A stretch of 64,000 nt of DNA from positions 97,749 to 161,748 of the forward strand of contig CANSNC010000002.1 of the NCBI GenBank assembly GCA_947648205.1, written 5' to 3'. The translations under genes were made by a program, and so were the position numbers. Source of the DNA: an uncultured Mycoplasma sp. GTDB taxonomy: Bacteria; Bacillota_I; Bacilli_A; Mycoplasmatales; Mycoplasmoidaceae. How positions within the stretch are numbered: position 1 is the first letter of the stretch; each line of letters starts with the position of its first letter. The notes beneath the pieces were generated by a model. It searched no databases, was not told where the DNA came from, and saw only the letters and a program-made list of their open reading frames with translations. Below are positions 12,582 to 23,766 of this stretch, in pieces.

Positions 12582-13279
12582 TGTCTGAAATTATCACAAA
12601 AGGTTATTTAATTAATGTCATAGATTATGAATTGTTTGATCAAATTATTACATTTATAAATGAATATGGAAATGTTTTTTCTTGTATAGCAATTGGCAGT
12701 AGAAAAATTAAATCTAAAAATGCAAGGCAATTAAAGTTTGGTGCATTATTAGAATTTGATTTTTTTATGAGCAGAAATATTGATAAGGTTGGTAGATTAA
12801 AAAAAGTTGTTGCCTTAGATAATACAAGTTTTTCATTTTCAACAAATAATGGATTAATTGTTTTGAATCAATTGTTTTTTAAAGCAAAATGTTCAGGAAA
12901 AGATTTTTATAATATGTATTTGAATAATTTGGAATTACTAAAAAATAACAATGATCAAAATAATGTGATAATAAAAATATTTTTTGAGTTTATGTTATTG
13001 TCAGGTATCAAATTAAAACTTAATGGTTGTTCTATTTGCAATAATAGAAAAATTATAAATTTTGATGAAAAAGAAATGGGTTTTGTTTGCATAGATCATA
13101 ATACAAGTCAACTTAATATTTCTCCAAATGTTCTTCAAATACTATATGCAATTCATAAAAATAAACTATCTTTATTAGATGGATATAGCTATAATGATAA
13201 ATTTTTGGTTATAAAATTTTTAATGTATTTAATTAACTCTTATATAGGAATAAATTTATATTCTTTATTATTATATTAA
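12581..13279 (+). CDS. recO: DNA repair protein RecO
   Basis: 232 aa. The N-terminal OB fold begins with TKGYLINVIDY and ends in a basic patch. A C-terminal zinc site is visible: C-x2-C (CSIC) with C-x2-H (CIDH) about 24 residues later. RecO works with RecR to load RecA on SSB-coated DNA. The start codon overlaps the era stop, the common era-recO coupling. No TGA codon is needed, so the frame is uninterrupted. Confidence 0.9.
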   Translation: MSEIITKGYLINVIDYELFDQIITFINEYGNVFSCIAIGSRKIKSKNARQLKFGALLEFDFFMSRNIDKVGRLKKVVALDNTSFSFSTNNGLIVLNQLFFKAKCSGKDFYNMYLNNLELLKNNNDQNNVIIKIFFEFMLLSGIKLKLNGCSICNNRKIINFDEKEMGFVCIDHNTSQLNISPNVLQILYAIHKNKLSLLDGYSYNDKFLVIKFLMYLINSYIGINLYSLLLY

Positions 13280-13313
13280 TTTTATAATATTTAATAGTTA
13301 AAAAGGATAATGT

Positions 13314-14690
13314 ATGAAAGAAAAAATATCACAAGAAATTATAGTTAATCATTTAAAAAACTATGGATTTGTTTTTCAAAATTCAGAAATATATGGAGGG
13401 TTAGCTAATGCATGAGATTTTGGTCCTCTAGGAGCAATAATTAAAAATTTACTAAAAAATATTTGAATTAATTATTTTGTTACTTCAACTAAAAATATGT
13501 TTTTAATTGATACAAATATTATTTTAAATTCTTCTGTCTGGGATGCTTCAGGTCATATTAATAATTTTAGTGATCCTTTAATTGACTGTAAAAAATGTAA
13601 AAATCGATTTAGAGCTGATAAGTTGATTGATGAATTCACAAATGAAAAAATAACAGAGCAAACAGATACATCAATTTTAGAAAAGATTATTGATAATAAT
13701 AAAATTAAGTGTCCTAATTGTAAAAATATTGATTGAACAAATATTAGAAAATTTAATCTTATGTTTGAAACATCGATTGGAGTAGTAGATAATAATAAAA
13801 ATATAGTTTATTTAAGACCAGAAACTGCTCAAGGGATTTTTATTAATTTTAAAAATATTCAAAGAACAACAAGAGCTAAAATACCTTTTGGTGTAGCTCA
13901 AATTGGAAAATCATTTAGAAATGAAATAACCCCATCAAATTTTATCTTTAGAACAAGAGAATTTGAACAAATGGAAATTGAACATTTTGTTGAAGAAAGT
14001 CAAGAAAATATGTTTTTTGATTATTATATAAACAAAATTCAAAAATTTTTATTTGATGTTTTAAAATTGAAAAAAGAAAATATATCAATTGAAAATTATA
14101 GCAAAGATGAGATAGCACATTATTCTAAAAAAACCATTGATTTTTTTTATGATTTTCCACATGGAAAATCTGAACTTTGAGGATTGGCAAATAGAGGTTC
14201 ATATGATTTAATGCAACATGAATCATTTTCTAAAAAGGATATGCACTATTTAGATTCTAATAATAATAAATTTATTCCAAGTGTAATAGAACCTTCAGTA
14301 GGTTTAGAAAGATTATTATATGCAATACTTATTGATGCTTATTATGAAGAACAAGTAAATAATGAAACAAGAGTAGTTATGCGTTTAGATGAAAAATTAG
14401 CACCTTATAAAATTGCTGTATTACCACTAACAAATAAATTAGAAGATTTTGCATCAAAAATATATCAATCTATTTTAAATAAAGGTGTTTCTTGTACATA
14501 TGACACTTCAGGTTCTATTGGAAAAAGATATAGAAGGCAAGATGCAATTGGTACACCTTATTGTTTGACTGTAGACTTTGATAGTCAAAAAGATATGAGT
14601 GTAACAATTAGAAATAGAGATAGTATGGAGCAAGTAAGAGTTAATATAAAAGATATTAATTTACTTAATTTATCAAAATTATTTAAATAA
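13314..14690 (+). CDS. glyQS: Glycyl-tRNA synthetase (dimeric type)
   Basis: 458 aa class II synthetase of the alpha2 type. Motif 2 is in FRNEI with the following FRTREFEQME stretch, and motif 3 lies in EPSVGLERL. A zinc-ribbon pair CKKC (about residue 92) and CPNC (about 134) lies in the insertion. The C-terminal anticodon-binding domain begins around residue 355 (APYKIAVLPL). It charges tRNA-Gly. AAAAGG lies 8 bp before the ATG. Three to four TGA codons are Trp. The recO-glyS-dnaG order is conserved in many Gram-positives. Confidence 0.95.
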
Positions 14691-14704
14691 AAAAAGGATT
14701 AGTT

Positions 14705-16672
14705 ATGGATGATAGTAAGCAACAAAGTAGTTATGCTATACAAGATTTATTAAACAATATAGATATAGTAAGTGTAATAAAGAATTATATTAATTTAAGT
14801 AAAAAAGGGCAAAATTACTGAGGCTTATGTCCCTTTCATGGAGATAAAAATCCATCATTATCTGTAAATTCTAATAAAAAGGTTTTTAAATGCTTTGTTT
14901 GTGGTGAGTCGGGAAATGCAATTAAATTTGTTCAAAAATTTAAGAAAATTAATTTTTACCAAGCAATTAAAGAAATTGTTGAAATAACGAATTACAAAAC
15001 AAATGTAATTGATAAATTTTTAAATAGTAAGATCAACTCAAATGAAATAAAAATGTATGATATGAATAATCAAGCATGTTTTATATATCATAGAACATTA
15101 TTTAATTCTTCTAATGCTGATAAATTAAAATATTTATTATCTAGAAATTTAACACAAGATTTAATTAATGAATATAAAATTGGATATGCTCCAAATTCTA
15201 GTGATAAAAAATATTTGTTTTCAATATTAACTAATGAAGATAATATAATGGGAGAAGATCGTGATGCATCTTTAGTTTGATCACCAATACAATTAGTTAA
15301 TAATGGTCTTGCTAATTTAAATGATAATAATGAATATTCTGATTTTTTTTGAAATAGAATAATAATCCCAATTTTTGATGAACATAATAATGTTATTGGC
15401 TTTTCAGGAAGAGCATTAAATAATGATGAAAAGATAAAATATATTAATACAAAAACAACAGAAATTTTTAAAAAAGAAAATGTACTTTTTAATTTTAATA
15501 ATTTTGATAAGTCTATTTATGAAGAAATTTTTGTTGTGGAAGGATATATGGATGTTTTTGCTTTTAGAAGAATGGGTATTAAAAATGTAGTTGCATCAAT
15601 GGGAACATCATTCACATCAAACCAAATTAATTTGATTAAAAAGTACAAAAATATTAATTCAATTATTATTTGTTTTGATAATGATGATGCAGGATTTAAA
15701 GCTACAATTGAATTGGCTCAAAAATTATATAATCATAATATTAAAGTTTTTGTTGTTGCTCCATATGATAAATCATACAAAGACATAGATGAGTTATTAA
15801 AAAGTAATGATAAAAATACAGTATTAGAAGTAATAAATAATCAAATATCATTTATTTCATATCTATGTATAAAAATGTTAAGTGATAAATCTTTAACAAA
15901 CAAAGAAATTGTTTTAAGAACAAAAAAGATATTGGATAATGTTATTTCTTATTCATATGATGAGTTAACTTTAGATAATGATTTATTATTATTGTCTAGG
16001 TTTTCTTCTATAAGTGTTGATGCATTAAAGCAATATATTAAAAAAGAACTTGATAAGAATAAAGAACAAATTGATTTAAATAAAAAAAATATTAACAATT
16101 ATTTTTCATTTCCAATTGACTACAATATACCAAGATTAAATATTAAAACTAAGCCTTTAAAAGAAATTTTAAATGAAGAAAAGAGCTTTGAAATGAAAGA
16201 AAAAGATTTATTTAAAATTGTTGCTATAAATACATATATTGCAGAATTGTTTGTAAAAAATATTTATCATTCTTATTTTCAGTCAGATATAAAATTGAAA
16301 CAAGTTTTTACAGAACTTATATATTTTGCAAAAATACTAATAGATAATTCTATTGATGTTAATCCTGAAAATTTATTGAGTATTATTAAATTAAAAGAGG
16401 ATGAATTTGATAAACCTCTTAATGAGTTGGTAGATTTTATTAAATCTGTTATTGCTTATTATAATAAATATCCAATTAATAATAAAAGTATAATTTACCA
16501 AGGCGTGTCACTAATTCTTGATTTGGTTATGAAAATTCAACAAGAAATTCAAAAAACAGTTATTAGAGAAAATTGTGAAAATGTTTATGATGAATATAGA
16601 AATATTAGCAATCAATATGATAAAAAAATTAAAGAATTATTAAGTATAAAAAATAATTTACAAAAAGGATAA
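14705..16672 (+). CDS. dnaG: DNA primase
   Basis: 655 aa. N-terminal zinc-binding domain with C-x2-H (CPFH) and C-x2-C (CFVC) around residues 40-63. The TOPRIM core has the EGYMDVFAF and CFDNDDAG acidic motifs. The C-terminal helical helicase-binding region is less conserved. It makes RNA primers at the replication fork. AAAAAAGG sits before the ATG, 14 bp after glyS. In many relatives rpoD follows directly; here a dehydrogenase takes that place. Confidence 0.95.
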
Positions 16673-16677
16673 TAATT

Positions 16678-17541
16678 ATGAATATTGGATGAATTGGAAC
16701 AGGTGTAATGGGTAAAAATATGTTAATGCATTTAAAGAATGCTGGACATATTATTTATATTTATAATAGAACAATATCAAAGGCATTATCTCTTGAACAA
16801 GAAAATATTATTGTGTGTAATACTATTGAAGAATTGGTAAAGTCTTCAAATATTATTTTTACAATGGTTGGTTATCCAAAGGATGTACAAGAAATTTATT
16901 TAGATAAAAGCGGAATAATTAATTATGTTCATAATAATTTATTTTGTTGTGTTGATATGACAACATCTAGTCCTAATTTAGCTATTGAAATAGGGAAGGC
17001 TTTAAAATTAAAAAATGTTGAATTTTTTGATGCACCTGTAAGTGGTGGTGAAATTGGATCAATTAATAAAACTTTATCAATAATGGTTGGAGGCAATTAT
17101 AATTATTTTTTAAAAATAAAAGATTTATTAGAATGCATGGGAAATAATGTAAATTATGTAGGAAATTTAGGAAATGGAATGCATACAAAAATGGCTAATC
17201 AAATAGCAATTGCTGGATCAATAGCATCAACTTGTGAAGCATTGTACTATTGTTACTTAAACAAACTAAATCCCAAAACTGTTTTAAAATCAATATCTTC
17301 AGGTGCAGCATCAAGCTGACAATTAATTAATAATGGTAATAACATTATTAACAATAATTATCATCCAGGATTTTATATTAAGCATTTTATTAAAGATATG
17401 GAAATTGCAATTGAAAATAATAAAGATGCTTTGGAAATAACTAAAAGAGTTTTATCAATGTATAAAAAACTAGCATCTATTGGTTTTGAAAATTATGGAA
17501 CACAAGCATTAATATACTATTATATTCAAAATGTTAAATAA
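16678..17541 (+). CDS. NAD(P)-dependent beta-hydroxyacid dehydrogenase
   Basis: 287 aa, the usual length of the 3-hydroxyisobutyrate dehydrogenase family. Rossmann motif GWIGTGVMG is at the N-terminus, the substrate loop FDAPVSGGEIGS near residue 118, and the catalytic Lys in GNGMHTKMANQ. The substrate could be a tartronate semialdehyde, succinic semialdehyde or short hydroxyacid; sequence alone does not decide. It follows dnaG by 5 bp and is probably co-transcribed. Two TGA codons are Trp. Confidence 0.88.
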
Positions 17542-17619
17542 AATTAACTATTAAAATTACTATATTATATTTAAAAAGTTATATTATAATTATAAAGTTG
17601 AAATTTAGGGAGTTTATTT

Positions 17620-17910
17620 ATGAAAAAGGATATTCATTCAAATAATCAATTTGTAACTTTTGTTTGTGCTTCATGTGGTAGTAAATTTGAAATTAAATCT
17701 ACTTTAAAAAATAAGGAACAAACAATTGATATTTGTAGTTCATGTCATCCATTTTATTCTGGTACAAATACTGGACAACAAGTAAAGGGAAGAGCTGAAC
17801 AATTTAATAAAAAACTTGTTTCTGATAGAAAAGTGGAAACAAAATCTACTAAAAAAGAAGAAGTTAAAAAACAAAATAAAAAAATTGTTAAATCCCTAGA
17901 TAGTTTATAA
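17620..17910 (+). CDS. rpmE: Ribosomal protein L31
   Basis: 96 aa. CASC and CSSC give the two Cys pairs of the zinc-binding (C+) form of L31, followed by the conserved HPFYSG. A Lys-rich tail of about 30 residues extends beyond the usual 66-70 aa. A TATAAT-like box lies just upstream (about 17580) and a terminator follows, so it is its own unit. Confidence 0.93.
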   Translation: MKKDIHSNNQFVTFVCASCGSKFEIKSTLKNKEQTIDICSSCHPFYSGTNTGQQVKGRAEQFNKKLVSDRKVETKSTKKEEVKKQNKKIVKSLDSL

Positions 17911-17928
17911 TGTGATCTTATTTTTAAA

Positions 17929-17971
17929 AAAGTAGTAAAACTTTAATTTGTTTTACTACTTTTATTTTTAT
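17929..17971 (+). terminator. Rho-independent terminator after rpmE
   Basis: AAAGTAGTAAAAC (17929-17941) pairs with GTTTTACTACTTT (17950-17962) over an 8-nt loop, followed by a T-rich run. Confidence 0.88.
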
Positions 17972-17993
17972 ATATTTTAAGGAGATTTTAATT

Positions 17994-19073
17994 ATGATTT
18001 ATAATAAAAAACTTTTTGATTCATTAACAAAAGTAGATGAAAAATTTTTGGAATTAAATAAAGAATTAGAAAACATTGGAAATAATGTTAGTAGAATGAA
18101 AGAAATAAATAAATCTCTTAAACTTTTAAATCCTATTGTGGAGAAATTTTCTGAATTTAAAAAAATACTATCTAATTTAGAATCTGCTGAACAAATATTA
18201 GCTAATGAAAAAGATAAAGAATTATTAGAATTAGCAGAAATTGAAATAGGAGAATATAAACCAAAAATTGAAGTTTTTGAGAATGAACTAAAAAGATTAT
18301 TATTACCTAAAGATGAAAATGATGACAAGAATGTTATTGTAGAAATGAGACCAGCTGCAGGTGGTGATGAATCATCAATATTTGTTGGCGATCTTTTTGG
18401 AGCATATAAAAGATATGCTGATTCACAGGGTTGAAAAATTAAAACACTAGAAATAGTTGAAACATCTCATGGGTACAATTTTATTTCATTTATGATTTCT
18501 GGGGAAGATGTTTATTCAAAAATGAAATTTGAATCTGGGGTTCATAGAGTTCAACGTGTTCCAGAAACAGAAGCTAAAGGAAGAGTGCATACATCAACTA
18601 TTACAGTTGCTGTTTTACCAGAAGTAGAAGATATTGAAATAGTAATAAATCCATCTGATTTAAGAGTTGATACATATAGAGCTGGTGGTGCTGGTGGTCA
18701 ACATGTTAATAGGACAGAGTCTGCTGTAAGAATCACTCACCTACCAACAGGAATTGTAGCATCTTGTCAAGAAGGAAAATCTCAAATAGAGAATAGAGAG
18801 ACTGCAATGAAAATGCTAAAGTCAAAATTATGAGAACGTGCTGAAAATGAAAAGAATAGCAATTTATCATCTTTAAGAAAAGATCAAGTTGGTACAGGTG
18901 AAAGAGCTGAAAAAATAAGAACTTATAACTATCCCCAAAATAGAGTTACAGATCATAGAATTAATTTAACTTTGAATAAACTTGAAATGATTATGTTAGG
19001 TGACTTAGATGAAATAATAAATTCATTAATTGCAAATGATGAAGCATTAAAAATGGCTGAGGCTAATATATAA
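17994..19073 (+). CDS. prfA: Peptide chain release factor 1
   Basis: 359 aa class I release factor. Catalytic loop [15 protein letters not shown] carries the GGQ motif that triggers peptidyl-tRNA hydrolysis. UAA and UAG are its stop codons. A lone RF1 fits a genome in which UGA means Trp and RF2 is dispensable. AAGGAG precedes the ATG. The frame crosses two TGA codons. prmC, its methylase, starts 2 bp downstream. Confidence 0.96.
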
Positions 19074-19075
19074 CT

Positions 19076-19909
19076 ATGATATTTAAAGATTTAACATGTA
19101 AATTTTATAAAAAAGATGATTTATTAAATAATAAATTAGTAGATTCTATTATATTTTTTTTATCTAAAATTTCTCAGGATAAATCTAGTTTAATTGCAAA
19201 TCAAAATTATGAAATAGATTTTGATATAAATGATTTTTTGTATTATTATAAACAAGTGTTTATCAAACAAATTCCTATCGAATATATTATTAAAAAAATA
19301 AAATTTTTAGGTGTTATCTATAATATAGATTATGGAGTTTTTATTCCTAGAAATGATACAGAATTTATAGTTGATTGAATTCTTGAATCTAATTTTATTA
19401 ATGATGCAAATAGTGTGTTAGATTTGTGTACAGGAAGTGGAGTTATTGCTAATACTATTAAATATTATAAAAAAGATTTAAATGTTTATGGGATTGATAG
19501 TTCTTTTGCAGCAATTGAGTTAGCTAAAGATAATGCAAAATTATATGATTTAGATACAAAATTTTATTTAAAAAATATTTTTTCTTTAAAGCAAGATTTT
19601 CTTTACAATTTTGATTTAATAGTTTGTAATCCGCCATATATTGATAAAAATCATCCTTTGGATATTTCTGTTAAAAAATATGAACCTAAAAAAGCCTTAT
19701 TTGCAAAAGATCAAGGACTTGAGTATTACAAACGTTTTATATTTGAAATATATCCTAAATTAAGAAAAAGTAATGTAAAAATTATTTTTGAAATAGGATA
19801 TGATCAAAAAGAAAAACTTGAAGATTTTTTAAAAAATAATAATATTAGTAATTTCTTTTTTTTGAAAGACTTGAGTGGGCATTATAGAATTTTAGTGATT
19901 GATAAATAA
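19076..19909 (+). CDS. prmC: Release factor glutamine methyltransferase
   Basis: 277 aa. AdoMet-binding motif LDLCTGSGVIA near residue 115 and active-site NPPY (CNPPYIDKNHP) near residue 183. PrmC methylates the Gln of the GGQ motif in RF1, the product of the gene next door. One TGA (before ILESN) is Trp, joining the helical N-domain to the methyltransferase domain. Confidence 0.94.
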
Positions 19910-19922
19910 TATTGGAAGTAAT

Positions 19923-20459
19923 ATGGTTGTTTATAATAATAATGATATTGATGCAATTGTTTTTGAAATTAAAAATAACAAAGCATTAATTGCTCCTACA
20001 GATACAATACCAGGTATTTTAGCTAAAAATAAGAATACAATTTATAGATTGAAAAAAAGAAATAGGAATAAAAAAATTATTTTATTTGTGTGTTCATGAA
20101 AACACATTAAAGATTTAAATAACAATTTTATAAAATTAGCTAGACATTTTTGACCAGGCAATTTAACAATTGTTAAAAATGGAATTTCATATCGTGTTCC
20201 AAGAGATAAATTCTTACTAGAAATAATTTCAAGAACAGGCCCATTATATTGTTCTAGTGCCAATTTAAGTGGTTATAATGTAATTAAGAATTATCAAGAA
20301 GCATATGACATGTTTGGAATATTTGGCACAGAAGTGATTTATTTAGATGGTAATTATTGTGTTAACAAACCATCAACTGTTTATGATATTGATAAAGATA
20401 GAATTTTAAGAGAAGGAGAAATAACACATGAACAAATCAGAAACATTATCCAAAATTAA
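19923..20459 (+). CDS. tsaC: Threonylcarbamoyl-AMP synthase (Sua5/YrdC/YwlC)
   Basis: 178 aa, the short TsaC form without the Sua5 tail. Substrate motifs PTDT and KKRNRNKK (Lys/Arg cluster) and the SSANLSG stretch are present. The enzyme makes threonylcarbamoyl-AMP for the t6A37 modification of ANN-reading tRNAs. The ATG at 19923 is preferred over an upstream in-frame TTG because GGAAG lies 6 bp before it. Its last 32 bp overlap rpiB. Confidence 0.9.
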
Positions 20460-20895
20460 TGTCTATATTGGTAGTGATCATGCAGGATATGATATGAAAC
20501 AAAAAATTATTTCTGATCCAAGGTTAAGTTTTATTAATTTTATAGATGTTGGAACAAATTCAAATGATTCTGTTGATTATCCAGATTATGCTGAAATACT
20601 TGCAAATAATGTATTAAAAAATAATGGATATGGTGTAGCAATTTGTGGAACTGGAATTGGAATAAGTATTGCATTAAATAAAATGAAAGGAATTTATACA
20701 GCTGTTATTAATGATCCAGAAATTGCAAAGCTTGCAAGAGAACATAATAATTTAAATGTTGTATCTTTATCTGGAAGATTTAGTACAGTAGACAACAACA
20801 TAAAAATTATTGAGAGTTTTTTTAAAGAAAACTTTTCAAATGATCCAAGACATTTAAAAAGACTTAATAAAATAAAAGATATAGAAAAAAAATAA
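20428..20895 (+). CDS. rpiB: Ribose-5-phosphate isomerase B
   Basis: 155 aa of the RpiB/LacA/LacB family. Motif GSDHAGYDMK at the N-terminus and the catalytic Cys in ICGTGIGISIALNK. It interconverts ribose 5-phosphate and ribulose 5-phosphate in the non-oxidative pentose phosphate pathway. The start inside tsaC is supported by a strong AGAAGGAG box 10 bp upstream and by the lack of any later in-frame start before the conserved IGSDH. The overlap of 32 bp is longer than usual. Confidence 0.94.
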   Translation: MNKSETLSKINVYIGSDHAGYDMKQKIISDPRLSFINFIDVGTNSNDSVDYPDYAEILANNVLKNNGYGVAICGTGIGISIALNKMKGIYTAVINDPEIAKLAREHNNLNVVSLSGRFSTVDNNIKIIESFFKENFSNDPRHLKRLNKIKDIEKK

Positions 20896-20899
20896 AAAA

Positions 20900-20939
20900 G
20901 TGTATTATGTATTCTTAGGTTTCATAATGCACTTTTTTT
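20900..20939 (+). terminator. Rho-independent terminator after rpiB
   Basis: GTGTATTATG (20900-20909) pairs with CATAATGCAC (20923-20932), with one G-U pair, then seven T. Confidence 0.9.
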
Positions 20940-21093
20940 ATAACTTAATAAATAAAAATTGTAATCATAGTGTCTTAAATTGAATATTTAATATAATTTT
21001 ATTTATATTAAATTGATTTATTTTTTAATTTAATAATTTCCTTTTAGATTCATAAATTTATTAATTATTTGAATTACAAAAACTATTTTAATA

Positions 21094-21099
21094 TATAAT
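21094..21099 (+). promoter_or_regulatory. Probable -10 box for the AAA+ cassette
   Basis: Perfect TATAAT. A transcript starting about 7 bp later would include the ATG at 21136 and the AT repeat in its leader. No good -35 box is visible, as is common in mollicutes. Confidence 0.5.
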
Positions 21100-21135
21100 A
21101 AAAATAGTGTTTTAGATGAGTAATAATTGTTTGTT

Positions 21136-21222
21136 ATGGATATAAAATATTTAAAATCAGATTTGAAAAACAAAAAACTTTCAATTGTTAATCAATATAT
21201 ATATATATATATATATATATAA
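21136..21222 (+). CDS. 28-codon leader frame running through the AT repeat
   Basis: It begins MDIKYLKSDLKNKK and then reads the AT tract as alternating Tyr-Ile. Its TAA stop overlaps the ATG of the AAA+ gene by one base (TAATG). With one AT unit fewer, or two more, the frame runs straight into the ATPase. With one unit more it runs into a stop about 15 codons later. Its ribosome site is weak (GATGAG, 15 bp upstream). It may be a coupling leader or the true, switchable N-terminus. Confidence 0.45.
   Translation: MDIKYLKSDLKNKKLSIVNQYIYIYIYI
21195..21221. repeat. (AT)n dinucleotide tract, 27 nt
   Basis: An uninterrupted alternation of A and T for 27 bases directly abuts the start codon of the AAA+ gene. 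Such tracts change length by slipped-strand mispairing. It lies inside the leader frame, so unit changes shift the frame. Confidence 0.95.
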
Positions 21223-22988
21223 TGTTTTTTCTTTTCATTTTTTTACTTTTTTTAATAGCAAATAGTAAGATAAATTATTTTGATAGTAATTTGATTAATG
21301 AATTTAATAGTGATAATGTAACGTCAATATCTAGGAATTTCTACAATACTAATATAACCAATTTTAATAATGCATATCAAACTTATCAAGAAATAAATGT
21401 TTGAGAAAAATATAAAGCTTGATTTATTGTTGCTATATGTGTAATTATATTATTTGTTTTAACATATACCACAATAAAATTTGCCAATCCAGATTTGGAA
21501 TTATGAGAAGTATGAGATTGAATAATTAATGATGGAATTGGCATCATTATTACTATATGTTCTATTTATGCTGGATTAATAATAAGTTTAGGAACAACAT
21601 GACTTGTTAAATTCAATGAGTGGATACCTTTTGTTGTGTTAATTGGTATTCCTATTGCAATGATAATATTTATATTATTAATTCATTTAATATTTTCAAT
21701 AGTAATTTTTATTTGTGAAATTATAGCTGATTCTAAAATTACTTATTTTGAGTCTAATAAATGAGGTAAATATTGAAAAGAATTTAATTGTGAAAATTTA
21801 GAAAATAATACTGTTGAAGATTTAAAGTATTATTGTTCATTAAATAATATGACAAATTATTCTAATCTTAGAAAAAGTGAATTAATAGAACTTATTGAAA
21901 ATAAAATGAATGAAAATTTAAAATATGAGAATAGTTATAAAAATGATGAAATAGATGATTTAAAAAAAACTAAAAATGTCAAAAATGAAAGTAATAATTT
22001 AAATAATAATAAGTATGAACATCTATCATTGACTGAGCTAAAAGATATATGTAGAAAAAATAAAATTGTTGGTTATTCATCAATGACAAGAGATGAAATA
22101 ATTAATCAAATTTTTTCTAAAGTTGATGATAAAAATAATATCTCTTTAAATCATGTTATTAAAAAAACATCATTAAATAAAAAAATTATGTTAGATGATA
22201 TTGCAGGACTTGAACAAGCCAAAAAGGCATTCAAAGAAAAAGTAATATTACCAATTACTCATAAACATTTATTTGAAGAGTATGGAAAAAAATCAGGTGG
22301 TGGCATTTTATTATATGGGTTACCTGGAACTGGAAAAACTATGTTTGCTGAAGCAATTTCAAATGAAATAGATGCAAAATTCTTTTCTATTAGATGTAGT
22401 GATATTAAATCAAAATGATATGGAGAATCAGAAAACAAAGTTAAAAAAATATTTGATAGTGCTAGAAAAGAAAAAAGATCAATTATTTTTATGGATGAAT
22501 TTGAAGCAATAGGAAGAAAAAGAACAGATGATGATTCAAATGGAAATAATGATTTAGTTCCAGAAATACTTGCTCAAATGCAAGGTGTTAATTCTTCTGA
22601 TAGGAATTCTACTATATTAGTAATGGCTGCAACAAATAGACCTTGAGATATAGATTCAGCATTACTACGTCCAGGAAGATTTGATGAAAAAATTTATATT
22701 CCACTTCCTGATTTTGAAGCAAGAAAAAAATTATTTGAAATGAAGTTATCAGTATTGCCACATGAGGATTTAGATTTTGATTATTTGGCTTCAATTAGTG
22801 ATCAATTTAATGGAGCTGATATTAATGAATTTTGTGAAAAACTAAAAATGGAAGCTATACATAAATCTATTGAACATGGAGGAAAGCATTTCATAAATAA
22901 AAATGACATAGAAAGTGTTAAAAATATTTTTAAGTCCTCTGTTGTTTTAGATGATATTAAAAGATTAAAAGAGTTTGGAGAAAAATAA
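21222..22988 (+). CDS. Membrane-anchored AAA+ ATPase
   Basis: 588 aa. Four hydrophobic segments (about residues 2-16, 68-88, 107-131, 134-169) with a roughly 45-residue loop after the first. Two short helical repeats then follow, NLRKSELIELIENK (about 215) and LSLTELKDICRKNK (about 267), resembling SAP/Rho-N modules. The AAA+ domain comes from about residue 318: Walker A GLPGTGKT (367-374), Walker B IIFMDEFEA (Asp425), sensor NRP and arginine-finger region LRPGRFDE. The core resembles FtsH/CDC48 but no protease domain follows, so it is not FtsH. Many TGA codons are Trp. The function is unknown; a membrane-linked unfoldase or remodelling role is inference. Two related small proteins follow at 2-bp and 14-bp spacing. 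Confidence 0.88.
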
Positions 22989-22990
22989 AT

Positions 22991-23752
22991 ATGGGTTTTT
23001 ATAACAAGTGAGCAGATTATTCAAAAGTAGATAGTAATGCTATTTTTGATTCATATTGGAATGATATTGGTAAACATTGTTTTAAAATTTTTGAAGATGA
23101 TTATTCTAAACAAAAAGTACTTATTAATTCAATAATTTCAAAATTAAGTAAAGAAAATGATTTTTCAAAATATATAGAGTTAATTTATGAAAATGTTTTT
23201 GAAGATGATACTGAAAATTATGATGGTGATGATGACATAATTTATTCAATTGAATATCTACAACTTTCATATTCCTTTTATAAAAAATATAATTTATTGC
23301 TATTGCCAATAGAATTTGAAATATTCATTATGATTATGACCATTCATGGTTTTATAAATAATGATAATTACATCATTTCAAAATTTTATTTGTTAGATGG
23401 TGGTGAATATAATTTTGATTATTTTTTTATTTGAATTCATTTTAAATATAAAAATAATGATGGTGAATATATTGAAGAATTATGACCAATATTTTGAACC
23501 CCTGATGAAATATTTGGAGTGGAAATATGTAAAATATTAAATAATATTTTGAAAGATGATATTAATTACTTTAAATTAGAAATTGATGAATATGAAAAAA
23601 TTTGTGGACCAGATGGTGAATATTTTCATAAAGTGATAAAAAGTTTTAATAATTTAAAATACAAAAACAACATTACAAAATTTGATAATGATTATAATTT
23701 TTATACAAGTTTTTTTGATAGTGAATTATATAAAAATTTAGATAAAGAATAA
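22991..23752 (+). CDS. Hypothetical acidic protein, AAA+ cassette partner A
   Basis: 253 aa, strongly acidic, with no membrane segment or signal peptide, starting 2 bp after the AAA+ gene and so probably coupled. The C-terminal third holds ELWPIFWTPDEIFG followed by a helical stretch, an arrangement repeated in the next gene. I recognise no known family. Position and shared motif suggest it is a partner or substrate adaptor of the ATPase (inference). Four TGA codons are Trp. Confidence 0.75.
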
Positions 23753-23766
23753 AAAGGAAGTATATA

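Larger units (their letters stand above)
20896..21135. other. Intergenic region with terminator and promoter
   Basis: 240 bp between rpiB and the AAA+ leader frame: a strong terminator, then AT-rich DNA with a perfect TATAAT at 21094. No gene was seen. Confidence 0.5.

Noticed and set aside
17999..18328. Minus-strand open frame inside prfA
   Set aside because: Antisense shadow of the well-supported RF1 gene, with low-complexity Ser/Phe-rich product and no ribosome site.
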